DNA of 64,000 nt, taken from NCBI RefSeq assembly GCF_019795295.1, contig NZ_JAIMCG010000001.1:310001-374000 (forward strand), written 5' to 3'. Positions 28,171 through 38,214 of this stretch are shown here, piece after piece. This DNA is from Cupriavidus sp. AU9028 (GTDB lineage Bacteria; Pseudomonadota; Gammaproteobacteria; Burkholderiales; Burkholderiaceae). How positions within the stretch are numbered: position 1 is the stretch's first letter; every line of letters starts with the position of its first letter. Position numbers and translations under genes: made by a program. The notes under the pieces were generated by a model. It worked only from the letters and a program-made list of their open reading frames with translations. It did no database searches and was not told the DNA's origin.

Positions 28171-29112
28171 ATGAACAAGCAAGATTTTTCCGCGCGGCAT
28201 CCTGCCCGCAACCTGCTGGCAGTGCTGTTCGCCCTGCTGTTCGTCTGCCTGTGGGCAGGCAAGGCCGTCGCCGGACCGATCCGCATCGGCGGCAAGAACT
28301 TCACCGAGCAGCTGATCCTGTCCTCGATCACCTCGCAGTACCTGCGCGCCAAGGGCTACGGCACCGAACTGACCGGCGGGCTGGGCAGCACGCTGATGCG
28401 CACCGCCCACGAAACCGGCGAGCTGGACGTGGTGTGGGAGTACACCGGCACCTCGCTGATCGTCTACAACCGCATCCTCGAAAAGCTCGACGGCGAGCAG
28501 ACCTATCAGCGCGTGCGCGAGCTGGACGCCGCCAAGGGTTTGATCTGGCTGGACCGCAGCCGAATCAACAACACCTATGCGCTGGCAATGCCGCGCCATC
28601 GCGCCGAGGCCGAAGGGCTGCATACGCTGTCGCAACTGGCGCAACGGATGCAGGCCGACGTCAGCCGGGGGGAGGACGACGATGGCAAGCATACCTTCGC
28701 CATCGACATGGAATTCGCCGCGCGGCCCGACGGGCTGGAGCCGCTGAAGAAGATGTACGGCTTCTCGTGGAAGCGCCGCCAGGTGATCCAGCTCGATCCG
28801 GGCCTGGTCTACACCGCGCTGCGCAACGACCAGGTGGAGACCGGGCTGGTCTATGCCACCGACGGCCGCATCAAGGGCTTCGACCTGGTGCTGCTGGAGG
28901 ACGACAAGGGCTTCTTCCCGGCATATCACGCTGCTCCGGTGGCGCGCAAGGCGGTGCTCGATGCCAACCCCGCGCTCGCCGGTCAGCTCAATGCGCTGGC
29001 TGCCGTGCTCGACAACGAGAGCATGACCGAGATGAACTACCAGGTCGACATCAAGCAGCAACCGGTCGATCGCGTGGCAGCGGCGTTCCTGCGCGAACAC
29101 GGCTTGCTTTGA
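28171..29112 (+). CDS. Glycine betaine/choline-type ABC substrate-binding protein (OpuCC/OsmF/YehZ family)
   Basis: A 313-residue periplasmic receptor with a Sec signal peptide (about 1-34, cleavage after AVA). The mature protein starts GPIRIGGKNFTEQLILSSI, the OpuAC/YehZ signature, and contains GELDVVWEYTGTSL. Family members bind glycine betaine, choline, carnitine or related compounds, but some YehZ-like systems are not osmoprotective, so the ligand stays open. The ATG at 28171 follows GGAGGAGAAGAGAACCCA. The second permease follows directly. Confidence 0.9.
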   Translation: MNKQDFSARHPARNLLAVLFALLFVCLWAGKAVAGPIRIGGKNFTEQLILSSITSQYLRAKGYGTELTGGLGSTLMRTAHETGELDVVWEYTGTSLIVYNRILEKLDGEQTYQRVRELDAAKGLIWLDRSRINNTYALAMPRHRAEAEGLHTLSQLAQRMQADVSRGEDDDGKHTFAIDMEFAARPDGLEPLKKMYGFSWKRRQVIQLDPGLVYTALRNDQVETGLVYATDGRIKGFDLVLLEDDKGFFPAYHAAPVARKAVLDANPALAGQLNALAAVLDNESMTEMNYQVDIKQQPVDRVAAAFLREHGLL

Positions 29113-29128
29113 CCCCGGAGGACAAGAC

Positions 29129-29775
29129 ATGGACCTGATCGCATACCTGCAGGACAGCTGGCCCATGCTGCTCAAGCTGACCGGCCAGCATCTGGCGCTG
29201 GTCGGCGCGGCGGTCGGCATGGCCGTGCTGCTCGGCGTGCCGCTGGGCATCGCCGCGACGCGCTGGCGCTGGCTGGCCACGCCGCTGCTGGGCCTGGCCA
29301 CGGTGGTGCTGACGATTCCGTCGCTCGCACTGTTCGGCCTGATGATTCCCGCCTTCGCCCGCTTCGGCCACGCGCTCGGCTATGTGCCAGCGGTGACCGC
29401 GGTGTTCCTGTACTCGCTGCTGCCGATCCTGCGCAACACCTATGTCGCGCTCAGCGGCATCGAGCCCGGCATCCAGGAAGCGGCGCGAGGCATCGGCATG
29501 ACGCGCTGGCAACGGATGCGTCTTGTGGAGCTGCCGATGGCAGTGCCGGTGATTCTGGGCGGGGTACGAACCGCGGTGGTGATGAACATCGGTGTGGCGA
29601 CCATTGCCGCACTGATCGGCGCCGGCGGACTTGGAGTGCTGATCCTGCAGTCGATCAGCCAGAGCAACATGAGCAAGCTGGCAGTCGGCGCAGTGCTGGT
29701 CAGCGTGCTCGCTATCGTGGCGGACCTGTTCCTGCAGAAACTGCAGCGGGCACTGACGCCGAAAGGACTACGCGC

Positions 29776-29779
<4 letters not shown>
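29129..29779 (+). CDS. ABC transporter permease, OpuC/YehW type, second permease
   Basis: A 216-residue permease with about six helices and the EAA loop EAARGIGMTRWQRMRLVELP (about 112-131). It resembles the first permease of the operon but is shorter. The ATG at 29129 follows CGGAGGACAAGAC. Its TGA overlaps the ATG of the ATPase gene by 4 bp (ATGA at 29776-29779). Confidence 0.91.
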
Positions 29780-30993
<1,214 letters not shown>

Positions 30994-31015
30994 TCGCTCC
31001 GGCACGGCTGCAACG

Positions 31016-31055
31016 AAAAAGGGCCGCGCCCGGGATTACCCTGGCGCGGCCCTTT
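31016..31055. terminator. Bidirectional terminator between the importer and the aldehyde dehydrogenase gene
   Basis: GGGCCGCGCC pairs with GGCGCGGCCC around a 12-base loop. AAAAA precedes it and TTT follows, so it can end both converging transcripts. Confidence 0.85.
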
Positions 31056-31091
31056 GCATTGCAGCGGGCGCGGCGTCGCGTCAGTTGCGCG

Positions 31092-32669
31092 TCAGTCGCG
31101 CACCAGCTCGCCGTCCTTCAGCCGCCACAGTTTCAGCGGGTTGCCGTCGCGCAGCGCTTCCGGCAGCAGGGCTTCCGGCACGTTCTGATAGCACACCGGG
31201 CGCAGGAAGCGCGAGATCGCGCTGGCACCGACCGAAGTGGTGCGCGCATCCGAGGTCGACGGGAACGGCCCGCCGTGCACCATGGCAAAGCAGACTTCGA
31301 CGCCGGTCGGATAGCCGTTGAACAGCACGCGCCCGGCCTTGCGCTCCAGCACCGGCAGCAGCGGACGCACCGCTTCGTAGTCGCCGGCATCCGCCTGCAC
31401 CGTCGCCGTCAGCTGGCCTTCCAGCACGCGCGCCAGCTCGGTCATCTCCTGCAGGTCGCGGCAACGCACCAGCACGGTCGACGGGCCGAACACCTCGGCC
31501 TGCATCCGGTGGTCGGCGATGAATTGCGCCGCGGTGGTCTCGAACATCGCCGGGCAGGCCTGGTTCGGACCGCTGCCCTTCACGCCGCAGGCGACCTGCT
31601 GCAGCCCGTTGATCTGGCCGAAGCTGGAAATGCCCTGCTCGTAGGCGGCATGGATGCCCGCCGTCAGCATCGTGGCCGCCGGCTTGGCGCCCAGCGCGGC
31701 GGCCGCCGCGGTGCGGAACGCCTCCAGGTCCGGACCGTCGACGGCAAGCACCAGACCCGGGTTCGTGCAGAACTGACCGACGCCCATCACCAGCGAATCG
31801 ACCAGGTCGCGGGCGATCTGCTCGCCGCGCGCGGCCAGCGCCGCCGGCATCAGGAACACCGGGTTGATGCTGCTCATCTCCGCGTACACGGGGATCGGCA
31901 CCGGACGCTGCTGCGCCACGCGCGTCAGTGCCAGGCCGCCGGCGCGCGAGCCGGTGAAACCCACCGCCTGGATCGCGGGGTGCGCGACCAGCGCGGTGCC
32001 GATCTCGTTGCCGGCGCCGAGCACCAGCGAGAACACGCCTTCGGGCAGGCCGGCGTCGGCCACCGCCTTCTGGATCGCGCGGCCCACCAGTTCCGAGGTG
32101 CCCAGATGCGCCGGGTGCGCCTTGGCCACGACCGGACAGCCGGCGGCGAGCGCCGATGCGGTATCGCCGCCGCCGACCGAGAAGGCGAGCGGGAAGTTGC
32201 TGGCGCCGAACACGGCAACCGGGCCCAGCGCGATGTTTTGCATGCGCAGGTCCGGACGCGGCGGCGTGCGCTCGGGCAGCGCGCTGTCCAGCGTGGCACC
32301 TTGCCAGCGGCCATCGCGCAGCAGCCGGGCGAACAGCCGCAGCTGGCCGCAGGTGCGGCCGCGCTCGCCTTGCAGGCGCGGCAGCGGCAGGCCGCTTTCC
32401 TGGTTGGCGCGCTCGATCAGCGCGTCGCCCAGCGCCTCGATCTCGTCGGCGATGCGCTCGAGGAACGCCGCGCGCTGCTCCGGGCTGGTGGCGCGGTAAG
32501 CGTCGAAGGCCTGCTCGGCCAGCTGGCAAGCCTGGTCGACTTCGGCAGCGCCGCCGCCGTGGAAATCGGGGCCGAGCACTTCGCCCGTGGCCGGGTTGGT
32601 CGCCTGCAGTACCGCATCGTTGCCGCGCACTGCGCGGCTGCCGATCAGCATTTCACCTGTGATCTTCAT
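31092..32669 (-). CDS. 2,5-dioxovalerate (alpha-ketoglutarate semialdehyde) dehydrogenase
   Basis: A 525-residue aldehyde dehydrogenase of the KGSADH type, longer than the usual 480-residue ALDH. Catalytic residues: C301 ([10 protein letters not shown]), general base E264 (YAEMSSINP), N158 ([10 protein letters not shown]) and K183 (PVVAKAHP). Expected reaction: 2,5-dioxopentanoate + NAD(P)+ to 2-oxoglutarate, the last step of glucarate, galactarate or pentonate breakdown. The upstream dehydratase makes this very substrate, which supports the call. ATG 32669 is chosen; a long in-frame extension upstream runs through repeat copy D. Confidence 0.92.
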   Translation of the reverse strand: MKITGEMLIGSRAVRGNDAVLQATNPATGEVLGPDFHGGGAAEVDQACQLAEQAFDAYRATSPEQRAAFLERIADEIEALGDALIERANQESGLPLPRLQGERGRTCGQLRLFARLLRDGRWQGATLDSALPERTPPRPDLRMQNIALGPVAVFGASNFPLAFSVGGGDTASALAAGCPVVAKAHPAHLGTSELVGRAIQKAVADAGLPEGVFSLVLGAGNEIGTALVAHPAIQAVGFTGSRAGGLALTRVAQQRPVPIPVYAEMSSINPVFLMPAALAARGEQIARDLVDSLVMGVGQFCTNPGLVLAVDGPDLEAFRTAAAAALGAKPAATMLTAGIHAAYEQGISSFGQINGLQQVACGVKGSGPNQACPAMFETTAAQFIADHRMQAEVFGPSTVLVRCRDLQEMTELARVLEGQLTATVQADAGDYEAVRPLLPVLERKAGRVLFNGYPTGVEVCFAMVHGGPFPSTSDARTTSVGASAISRFLRPVCYQNVPEALLPEALRDGNPLKLWRLKDGELVRD

Positions 32670-32755
32670 CGCTGTGTCCTGAAATGTCGATGCGCACCGA
32701 AGCCCGGGGGCCGCGGTGCGCTGTTGATTCTTGCGGGGGAGGGCGTGCGCCCGAT

Positions 32756-32873
32756 GCCCTCTCCCCCGGCTCCTCTCCCGCCGGGCGGGAGAGGGGAGAA
32801 AACCGGTAGCGTTCGAATCGCCCTGGTTTTGCTCCCCTCTCCCACTTGTGGGAGAGAGGCTGGGGGAGAGGGC
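32756..32873. repeat. Dispersed palindromic repeat, copy D, inside an operon
   Basis: Arms TGCCCTCTCCCCCGGCTCCT and GGCTGGGGGAGAGGGCC with inner hairpins (TCCCGCCGGGCGGGA; TCCCACTTGTGGGA). Unlike the other copies it lies between two genes of the same orientation, so it would be transcribed in the kdgD-dehydrogenase mRNA. Confidence 0.85.
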
Positions 32874-32903
32874 CAGCGAGCGCATGCCCCCCGGAGAACC
32901 CCC

Positions 32904-33824
32904 TTACTGCCCGCCACCCACCTTCTTGATCAACGCGGCCAGCATCTCGCACTCTTCCTCGGTCAGGTCCGTCAGCGGCGGACGGACCGGACCCGCGTCG
33001 TGGCCGACCAGACGCGCGCCGGCCTTGATGATGCTCACCGCGTAGCCCTGCTTGCGGTTGCGGATTTCCAGATACGGCAGGAAGAACGTATCGATCAACT
33101 TGCCGACCGTGTCGTGATCCTGCGCGGCGATGGCGCGGTAGAAGTCCATCGCCGTCTTCGGGATGAAGTTGAACACCGCCGACGAGTACACCGGCACGCC
33201 CAGCGCGCGGTAGGCGGCCGCATAGACTTCCGCGGTCGGCAGGCCACCCAGGTACGAGAAGCGGTCGCCCAGGCGGCGGCGGATCGACACCATCAGCTCG
33301 ATGTCACCCAGCCCGTCCTTGTAGCCGATCAGGTTCGGGCAACGGTCGGCCAGGCGCTCCAGATGCGCCGCGCTCAGGCGCGAATTGCCGCGGTTGTAGA
33401 CGATCACGCCGAAGGACACCGACTTGCAGACCGCTTCCACGTGGGCGGCAATGCCGTCCTGGCTGGCTTCGGTCAGGTAGTGAGGCAGCAGCAGGATGCC
33501 ATGCGCGCCTTGACGCTCGGCTTCCTGCGCATAGGCGATCGCCACGCGGGTCGGGCCGCCGGCGCCGGCAATGATCGGTACCTTGCCGCGGCAGGTTTCC
33601 ACGGCGGTGCGGATGATGTCGCTGTATTCGTTCGGCTCGATCGAGAAGAACTCGCCGGTACCGCCTGCGGCAAACAGTGCATTGGCGCCATAGGGGGCCA
33701 GCCACTCCAGACGCGCGGCATAGGACTTGGCGTTGAAGTTGCCTTGCGCGTCGAAATCGGTGACCGGGAACGACAACAGGCCGGAGCTGACGATCTGCTT
33801 GAGGTCTTGCGGGTTCATGGACAT
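32904..33824 (-). CDS. kdgD: 5-dehydro-4-deoxyglucarate dehydratase
   Basis: A 306-residue DapA/NAL-superfamily TIM barrel. Expected reaction: dehydration and decarboxylation of 5-keto-4-deoxy-D-glucarate to 2,5-dioxopentanoate plus CO2. Visible residues: Schiff-base lysine K169 ([10 protein letters not shown]), Tyr 143 (VIVYNRGN) and substrate-loop GGTGE (54-58). Length matches KdgD (about 300-315). The 79-bp shorter gap view is not needed: the ATG at 33824 begins [12 protein letters not shown]. It precedes the 2,5-dioxovalerate dehydrogenase by 234 bp. No glucarate or galactarate dehydratase lies nearby. Confidence 0.93.
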   Translation of the reverse strand: MSMNPQDLKQIVSSGLLSFPVTDFDAQGNFNAKSYAARLEWLAPYGANALFAAGGTGEFFSIEPNEYSDIIRTAVETCRGKVPIIAGAGGPTRVAIAYAQEAERQGAHGILLLPHYLTEASQDGIAAHVEAVCKSVSFGVIVYNRGNSRLSAAHLERLADRCPNLIGYKDGLGDIELMVSIRRRLGDRFSYLGGLPTAEVYAAAYRALGVPVYSSAVFNFIPKTAMDFYRAIAAQDHDTVGKLIDTFFLPYLEIRNRKQGYAVSIIKAGARLVGHDAGPVRPPLTDLTEEECEMLAALIKKVGGGQ

Positions 33825-33910
33825 GATGGTTTCCAGAAGAAGGGCGCCGGCCAGGTCGGGGCGCGAGTCACAGGCTGTTGGAACAGGCTTGACGCAATGG
33901 TACGGGAAGA

Positions 33911-33925
33911 TATGACATCATACAA
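33911..33925. promoter_or_regulatory. Candidate operator upstream of kdgD
   Basis: TATGACATCATACAA: an imperfect inverted repeat (TATGA-N2-TCATA) whose minus-strand reading gives TTGTATGA. The same TTGTATGA occurs upstream of the adjacent regulator gene at 34876-34883. FadR-type regulators often bind sites of this composition; binding is inferred. Confidence 0.5.
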
Positions 33926-34078
33926 CTAGCCATGTCCCCGTTTTTGGGCAGGGTAAACGCTGGGTTGCCGGGTTTTTCGAGGGGAGATTGCGCGGGCAGC
34001 GGCACGTCAGCTCCGATGGGTACCGCACCACTATAGGAAAGACCGATTGCGCCCAGGGGGCGGCAAGCAGCAGGCGTT

Positions 34079-34822
34079 TCAGGCAGCGGCCGAAGACGCC
34101 TTGCGCAAGCGCTCGCGGCTGTTGGTCAAGTGCATGCGCATGGCCGCCTTGGCGGCGTCGGGATCGCTGCGCTCGATCGCATCGAAAATGCTGTCGTGCT
34201 CGAAATTGACCCGTTCCAGATACTGCTGCCGTTCCGCCGGGGTGACGTGCAGCCGGGCACGCGGAATTACCGCGGCACCCAGATGGCCAAGGATCTCGCT
34301 GAAATAATGGTTGCCGGTAGCGCGGGCGATCGCGAGGTGAAAGGCCAGGTCGGAGCCGACCGAGTCTTCGCCCGTCGCCGCGCCGCGCTTGAGCTCCTGC
34401 AGCGCCTGCCGAATCGCCTCGAGCTGCGGGGCAGTGCGCCGTGCCGCGGCCAGTCCGGCGGCCTCCGCCTCGATGCTGACGCGAAACTCGAGCATCGCCA
34501 GCACGTCCATCGCGGTACCCAGCGCCGCCGGATCAATGCGGAACGGCGAGGGCGTCTCCGCCGCGGGCGGGGTCAGCACGAAGGTGCCAATGCCGTGCCG
34601 CGTCTCCACCAGTCCGCTTGCCTGCAGGCGCGACAACGCTTCGCGTACCACGGTCCGGCTGACGCCGAGCGCCGCCATGATCTCGGACTCGGTGGGCAGC
34701 TTGTCGCCCGGCCGCAGCTTGCCTTGGCGGATGCTCTCCGTCAGATTGGCGACCGCTTCTTCGGCGAGCGTGCGGCCGCGGCGGCGCAAAGGCGTGGCCG
34801 TGCCGGTGGTGGAGGCGTTCAT
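34079..34822 (-). CDS. FadR-type GntR regulator (FCD domain), probable regulator of sugar-acid genes
   Basis: A 247-residue protein. The winged helix (about 15-85) reads PGDKLPTESEIMAALGVSRTVVREAL; a FCD domain follows (about 100-235) with metal-ligand-like positions (DLAFHLAIARATGN; FEHDSIFDAI; MRMHLTNSRERL). It is encoded 254 bp upstream of kdgD on the same strand. Typical GlcR/GudR-like regulators of glucarate genes are of this type, so control of kdgD and the dehydrogenase is likely but inferred. A shared TTGTATGA motif lies before both genes. Confidence 0.9.
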   Translation of the reverse strand: MNASTTGTATPLRRRGRTLAEEAVANLTESIRQGKLRPGDKLPTESEIMAALGVSRTVVREALSRLQASGLVETRHGIGTFVLTPPAAETPSPFRIDPAALGTAMDVLAMLEFRVSIEAEAAGLAAARRTAPQLEAIRQALQELKRGAATGEDSVGSDLAFHLAIARATGNHYFSEILGHLGAAVIPRARLHVTPAERQQYLERVNFEHDSIFDAIERSDPDAAKAAMRMHLTNSRERLRKASSAAA

Positions 34823-34875
34823 TGAGCGTGGGATAGGAACCGCGACCGGAATGCCGGATTATACCCCTTAACAGG

Positions 34876-34883
34876 TTGTATGA
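34876..34883. promoter_or_regulatory. TTGTATGA motif upstream of the FadR-type regulator
   Basis: The 8-mer (9-mer with a preceding G) equals the half-site upstream of kdgD. It lies about 55 bp before the regulator's ATG, consistent with autoregulation. A second half-site is not clear. Confidence 0.4.
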
Positions 34884-34968
34884 CGACGGATAACACGAGG
34901 TGGCCGACCCCCGGACGGGCGGGGCGGAACTACCGGGGAAGGGAGGCGCCGACATGGGCCTTGCGCAT

Positions 34969-35058
34969 TGGCGGAGACGGTGAGATTCGAACTCACGGAT
35001 GGGTCACCCCATCGGCAGTTTTCAAGACTGCTGCCTTAAACCACTCGGCCACGTCTCC
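34969..35058 (-). tRNA. tRNA-Ser (anticodon TGA)
   Basis: 90 nt with acceptor GGAGACG/CGTCTCC, encoded discriminator G and CCA. The long variable arm is typical of class II tRNA-Ser, and the anticodon loop CTTGAAA reads TGA (serine UCA codons). A TATAAT on the minus strand at 35099-35104 is a likely -10. Confidence 0.97.
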
Positions 35059-35299
35059 CGCATGCTGGTCGCGGAGCCGGCTTGAACGCCGGCCGCGCAT
35101 TATAGCAAGGCGCGGTAACCCGGAGGCTCCGACGCTGCGGGAAGTGGAGCACTCTACGCTCCCTTTCATTTGGTTACCGCAATGTGTCCGAGTCCGTCCG
35201 ACCTCGCGGAACCTTCGCGCCTTCGCTGCCTCCTAGCGCTCAGAGAGGACGCGGCCGGCTCGCGTCCTCATCTTTCTCATTCAGTCAGGAGAACCTTCA

Positions 35300-35797
35300 A
35301 TGAATGGCAAGTTGATGTTGGGCGCGGTCACGGTGGCCGCCGCAATCGGCACCGCAGGGTGTGCCCAGCCGGGTGGCGGTTATGGCTATGGCGCTGGTGC
35401 CAATACCGGATACCAGACGCAGGCCTCGGGCACCTATCAGGCCCCGGCGGGTTCCGTCTTCTATGGCCGGGTCGAAGCGATCGAACCGGTGCAGCAGCAA
35501 CGCGGCGCCAGCTCGGGCATGCTGGGCACGGTGATCGGCGGCCTGGCAGGCGGTCTGCTCGGCCATCAGATCGGCGGTGGTCGCGGCCAGACCATCGCGA
35601 CCATCGGCGGTGCGGTCGCTGGCGGTGTGGCCGGCAACCAGATCGAGCAGCGCGCGACCGGCGGCATGGAAACCGTCTATCGCGTTCACGTCCGCCTGGA
35701 TGACGGCCGCATGGCAACCGTCACGCAACGCCAGGTGAACAACCTGGGTGTCGGCATGCGAGTGCAGGTCGCCAACGACATGGCCACGCCGATCTGA
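35300..35797 (+). CDS. Glycine-zipper outer-membrane lipoprotein (SlyB/17-kDa antigen-like)
   Basis: A 165-residue lipoprotein. The signal peptide ends in lipobox TAGC (Cys about residue 21). A Gly/Tyr/Gln-rich linker (about 25-55) leads to a conserved segment GSVFYGRVEAIEPVQQQ. Next is a double glycine zipper (about 73-115; VIGGLAGGLLGHQIGGGRGQ, IGGAVAGGVAGNQIEQ) and a C-terminal beta domain (VYRVHVRLDDGRMATVTQ). SlyB-like proteins sit in the outer membrane and support envelope integrity; here that is inferred from similarity. The ATG at 35300 follows TCAGGAGAACCTTCA. Confidence 0.9.
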   Translation: MNGKLMLGAVTVAAAIGTAGCAQPGGGYGYGAGANTGYQTQASGTYQAPAGSVFYGRVEAIEPVQQQRGASSGMLGTVIGGLAGGLLGHQIGGGRGQTIATIGGAVAGGVAGNQIEQRATGGMETVYRVHVRLDDGRMATVTQRQVNNLGVGMRVQVANDMATPI

Positions 35798-35824
35798 CGG
35801 ATCGACGTCGATCGCAGCAACGGA

Positions 35825-35858
35825 AACAGGCCGCGTCTCTCGCGGCCTGTTCTTCTTT
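35825..35858 (+). terminator. Intrinsic terminator after the glycine-zipper lipoprotein gene
   Basis: AACAGGCCGCG pairs with CGCGGCCTGTT around a 5-base loop, followed by CTTCTTT. Confidence 0.85.
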
Positions 35859-35867
35859 CCCTTTGCC

Positions 35868-36262
35868 GACAGCGCTTGAACCCCCCGCGCTGTCGTTCCC
35901 GCGAAAGCGGGAATCCAGCGTCTTCGATGAGCCACTGGGTCCCCGCGTTCGCGGGGACGACAGGGTGCAGCAGTGCAGGGCCGCGTCTGTGGCGGCCTGG
36001 TCCTTGTTGACCTTCGCTGCCAGCGCTTGAACCACCCACGCGTCATTCCCGCGCAGGCGGGAATCCAGCGTCTTCGATGAGCCACTGGGTCCCCGCTTTC
36101 GCGGGGACGACGGGGGGCAGCAGTGCAGGGCCGTGTCTGTGGCGGCCTGTTCCTTGTTGACCTTTGCTGGCAGCGCCTGAGCCACCCGCGCGTCGTTCCC
36201 GCGAAAGCGGGAATCCAGCGTCTTCTTTGAGCCACTGGGTCCCCGGCTTTCGCGGTGACGAC
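35868..36262. repeat. 150-bp tandem repeat, about 2.6 copies
   Basis: Three consecutive units with exact 150-bp spacing: the hairpin TTCCCGCGAAAGCGGGAA starts at 35896, 36046 (as TTCCCGCGCAGGCGGGAA) and 36196. Each unit also carries a second hairpin of the GTCCCCGC...GCGGGGAC type, joined by the conserved AATCCAGCGTCTTC. A third GC-rich hairpin (CAGGCCGCCACAGAC side) completes the unit; the third copy is truncated. It lies between the converging lipoprotein and hemW genes and codes for nothing credible. Confidence 0.92.
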
Positions 36263-36287
36263 GGCGTTTTGCCAGCAGTCGAAGGCC

Positions 36288-37538
36288 TCATCCCCGCAGG
36301 AAGATCTCCTGCAGATCGTTCAGGAAGCGCCGACCCAGCTCGGTCGGCCGGATCACGGTCGGGTCGGCATCCAGCAGCCCCTTTTCGGTCGCCAGCGCCA
36401 GCTCCTTGCGGATGGTATGCAGCGGCAACCCGGTGTGCTCATGGAACAGCCCGGCCGGCACGCCATCGGTCAGCCGCAGCGCATTGAGCATGAACTCGAA
36501 CGGCAGATCCTCGGCGGCGACATCGCGGGACTCCTGCACCGCATCGCCCGCCATCGCCTTTTCCATATAGGTCGCCGGATGCTTGTAGCGCATCTGGCGC
36601 AGCACCCGATGCGGGAACGACAGCTTGCCGTGGGCGCCGGCACCGATACCCAGGTAATCGCCAAAGCGCCAGTAGTTCAGGTTGTGCCGCGCCTCTCGGT
36701 GCGGCCGCGCATAGGCCGAGGTTTCATAGTGCCGGAAGCCGGCCTGGCCGGTGCGTGCCTCGATCCAGTCCTGCATCTCGTACGCGGTGTCGTCGTCGGG
36801 CAGTGCCGGCGGAAAGCGAGCGAACAGCGTGTTCGGTTCCAGCGTCAGGTGATACAGCGACAGATGCGTGGTCCCGTACGACAGCGCGGTCTCCACGTCC
36901 TGCTGGCATTGCGCCAGCGACTGTCCGGGCAGCGCATACATCAGGTCGAGGTTGACGTTGTCGAAGTGGCGCAGCGCGATCTCGATCGCGCGATGCGCCT
37001 CGTCCCCACCGTGAATGCGTCCCAGCGCCGCCAGATGCGTGTCATTGAAGCTCTGGATGCCGATCGACAGCCGGTTGATGCCGCTGGCCCGATAGCTGGC
37101 GAAGCGCTCCGCCTCGAAGGTGCCGGGGTTGGCCTCCATGGTGATTTCCGCGTCCGCATCCAGCGGCAGCAGTGCCCGGATATCCGACAGCAGCCGGTCC
37201 ATCCCGGCCGCGCTCAGCAGGCTGGGCGTGCCGCCGCCGATGAAGACGGTATGCACGGGCCGGCCCCAGACCAGCGGCAGCGATTGCTCCAGGTCCGCAC
37301 GCAGCGCATCGAGATAGGCGGTCTCGGGAATCGCGCCGCCGTCCTGCGCGGCGTGCGAGTTGAAATCGCAGTACGGGCATTTGCGCACGCACCATGGCAC
37401 ATGGACATACAGCGACAGCGGCGGCGAAGCCGGCAGGTCGATCTTGCCCGGCTTGAGCCACAGTCCGACGTTGTCCTTGCCGGACGGGTTCGCCGCTGCG
37501 CTGGGCCCCGCAGCCGGGGCCGGCACGATAGGGATCAT
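36288..37538 (-). CDS. hemW: Radical SAM heme chaperone HemW
   Basis: A 416-residue radical SAM protein. The cluster-binding motif is C50-xxx-C54-xx-C57 (VPWCVRKCPYCDFN). The residue after the third Cys pair is Phe (CDF) rather than Cys, which separates HemW from HemN. IGGGTPSLL follows, with a C-terminal HemN domain (about 320-410). HemW binds heme and is thought to deliver it to respiratory enzymes. Its ATG overlaps the rdgB stop by one base (TGATG), so translation is coupled. A short Pro/Ala N-terminal tail (about 1-38) precedes the fold. Confidence 0.93.
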   Translation of the reverse strand: MIPIVPAPAAGPSAAANPSGKDNVGLWLKPGKIDLPASPPLSLYVHVPWCVRKCPYCDFNSHAAQDGGAIPETAYLDALRADLEQSLPLVWGRPVHTVFIGGGTPSLLSAAGMDRLLSDIRALLPLDADAEITMEANPGTFEAERFASYRASGINRLSIGIQSFNDTHLAALGRIHGGDEAHRAIEIALRHFDNVNLDLMYALPGQSLAQCQQDVETALSYGTTHLSLYHLTLEPNTLFARFPPALPDDDTAYEMQDWIEARTGQAGFRHYETSAYARPHREARHNLNYWRFGDYLGIGAGAHGKLSFPHRVLRQMRYKHPATYMEKAMAGDAVQESRDVAAEDLPFEFMLNALRLTDGVPAGLFHEHTGLPLHTIRKELALATEKGLLDADPTVIRPTELGRRFLNDLQEIFLRG

Positions 37539-38203
37539 CACGATTCGGGTTGCGCGGCGTGAATGCCGGCCACGCCGCCGGCGCCGCCGCCAAGTCCGCC
37601 GCTCTCGCGCAGCCGATCGCACAGCACGCGCAGCGCCTGTGCCCGATGGCTGATGCGGTTCTTTTCTTCGGCGCTCAGCTGCGCCGCGGTCATGCCCAGC
37701 GACGGCAGCAGGAAGTGGGCGTCATAGCCGAAGCCGCCTTCGCCGCGCGCCTGCTCCGCAACCTCGCCGTGCCAGCGGCCTTCCGCGATGATGGGGCAGG
37801 GGTCGTCGGCGTGACGGACCAGCACCAGCACGCAGTAGTAGAAAGCCGAGCGATTGGTCTGCCCCGCCAGCTGGGACACCAGGTAGGCGTTGTTCGCTGC
37901 GTCGCTCTTTTCCAGCCCCGCCATCTGTGCATAGCGCGCGGAATAGACGCCGGGTGCGCCACCGAGGAAATCGACACAGATGCCGGAATCATCGGCCAGC
38001 GCCGGCAGGCCGGCCAGGCGGCTGGCGTGCCGCGCCTTCGCCAGCGCGTTCTCGACGAAGGTGACGTGCGGCTCCTCGGCATCTGGAATGCCCAGCGCGC
38101 CTTGCGGCACCACATCGAAGCCCAGCGGGGCCAGCATCGCGCCGAATTCGCGCAGCTTGCCGGCATTGCCGGAAGCGAGCACCAGCCGTTGCGGCTCGTT
38201 CAT
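37538..38203 (-). CDS. rdgB: dITP/XTP pyrophosphatase (non-canonical purine NTPase)
   Basis: A 221-residue HAM1-family enzyme that hydrolyses dITP, ITP and XTP to the monophosphates and keeps them out of nucleic acids. Motifs: LVLASGNAGKLREF (about 7-20), LPALADDSGICVD (about 66-78), GGFGYDAHFLLP (about 155-166) and NRISHRAQAL. The C-terminal 20 residues form a Gly-rich tail not usual in the family. It lies between rph and hemW in a tight minus-strand operon. Confidence 0.95.
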   Translation of the reverse strand: MNEPQRLVLASGNAGKLREFGAMLAPLGFDVVPQGALGIPDAEEPHVTFVENALAKARHASRLAGLPALADDSGICVDFLGGAPGVYSARYAQMAGLEKSDAANNAYLVSQLAGQTNRSAFYYCVLVLVRHADDPCPIIAEGRWHGEVAEQARGEGGFGYDAHFLLPSLGMTAAQLSAEEKNRISHRAQALRVLCDRLRESGGLGGGAGGVAGIHAAQPES

Positions 38204-38214
38204 CGCAAGTCTCC

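Noticed and set aside
35868-36262. Possible CRISPR array
   Set aside because: Units are 150 bp with conserved interiors, not short repeats with unique spacers; no cas genes nearby.
35297-36291. Overlapping minus-strand frames through the tandem repeat with repeated peptide blocks
   Set aside because: The apparent protein repeats come from the 150-bp DNA repeat; frames differ between copies and no start site is present.
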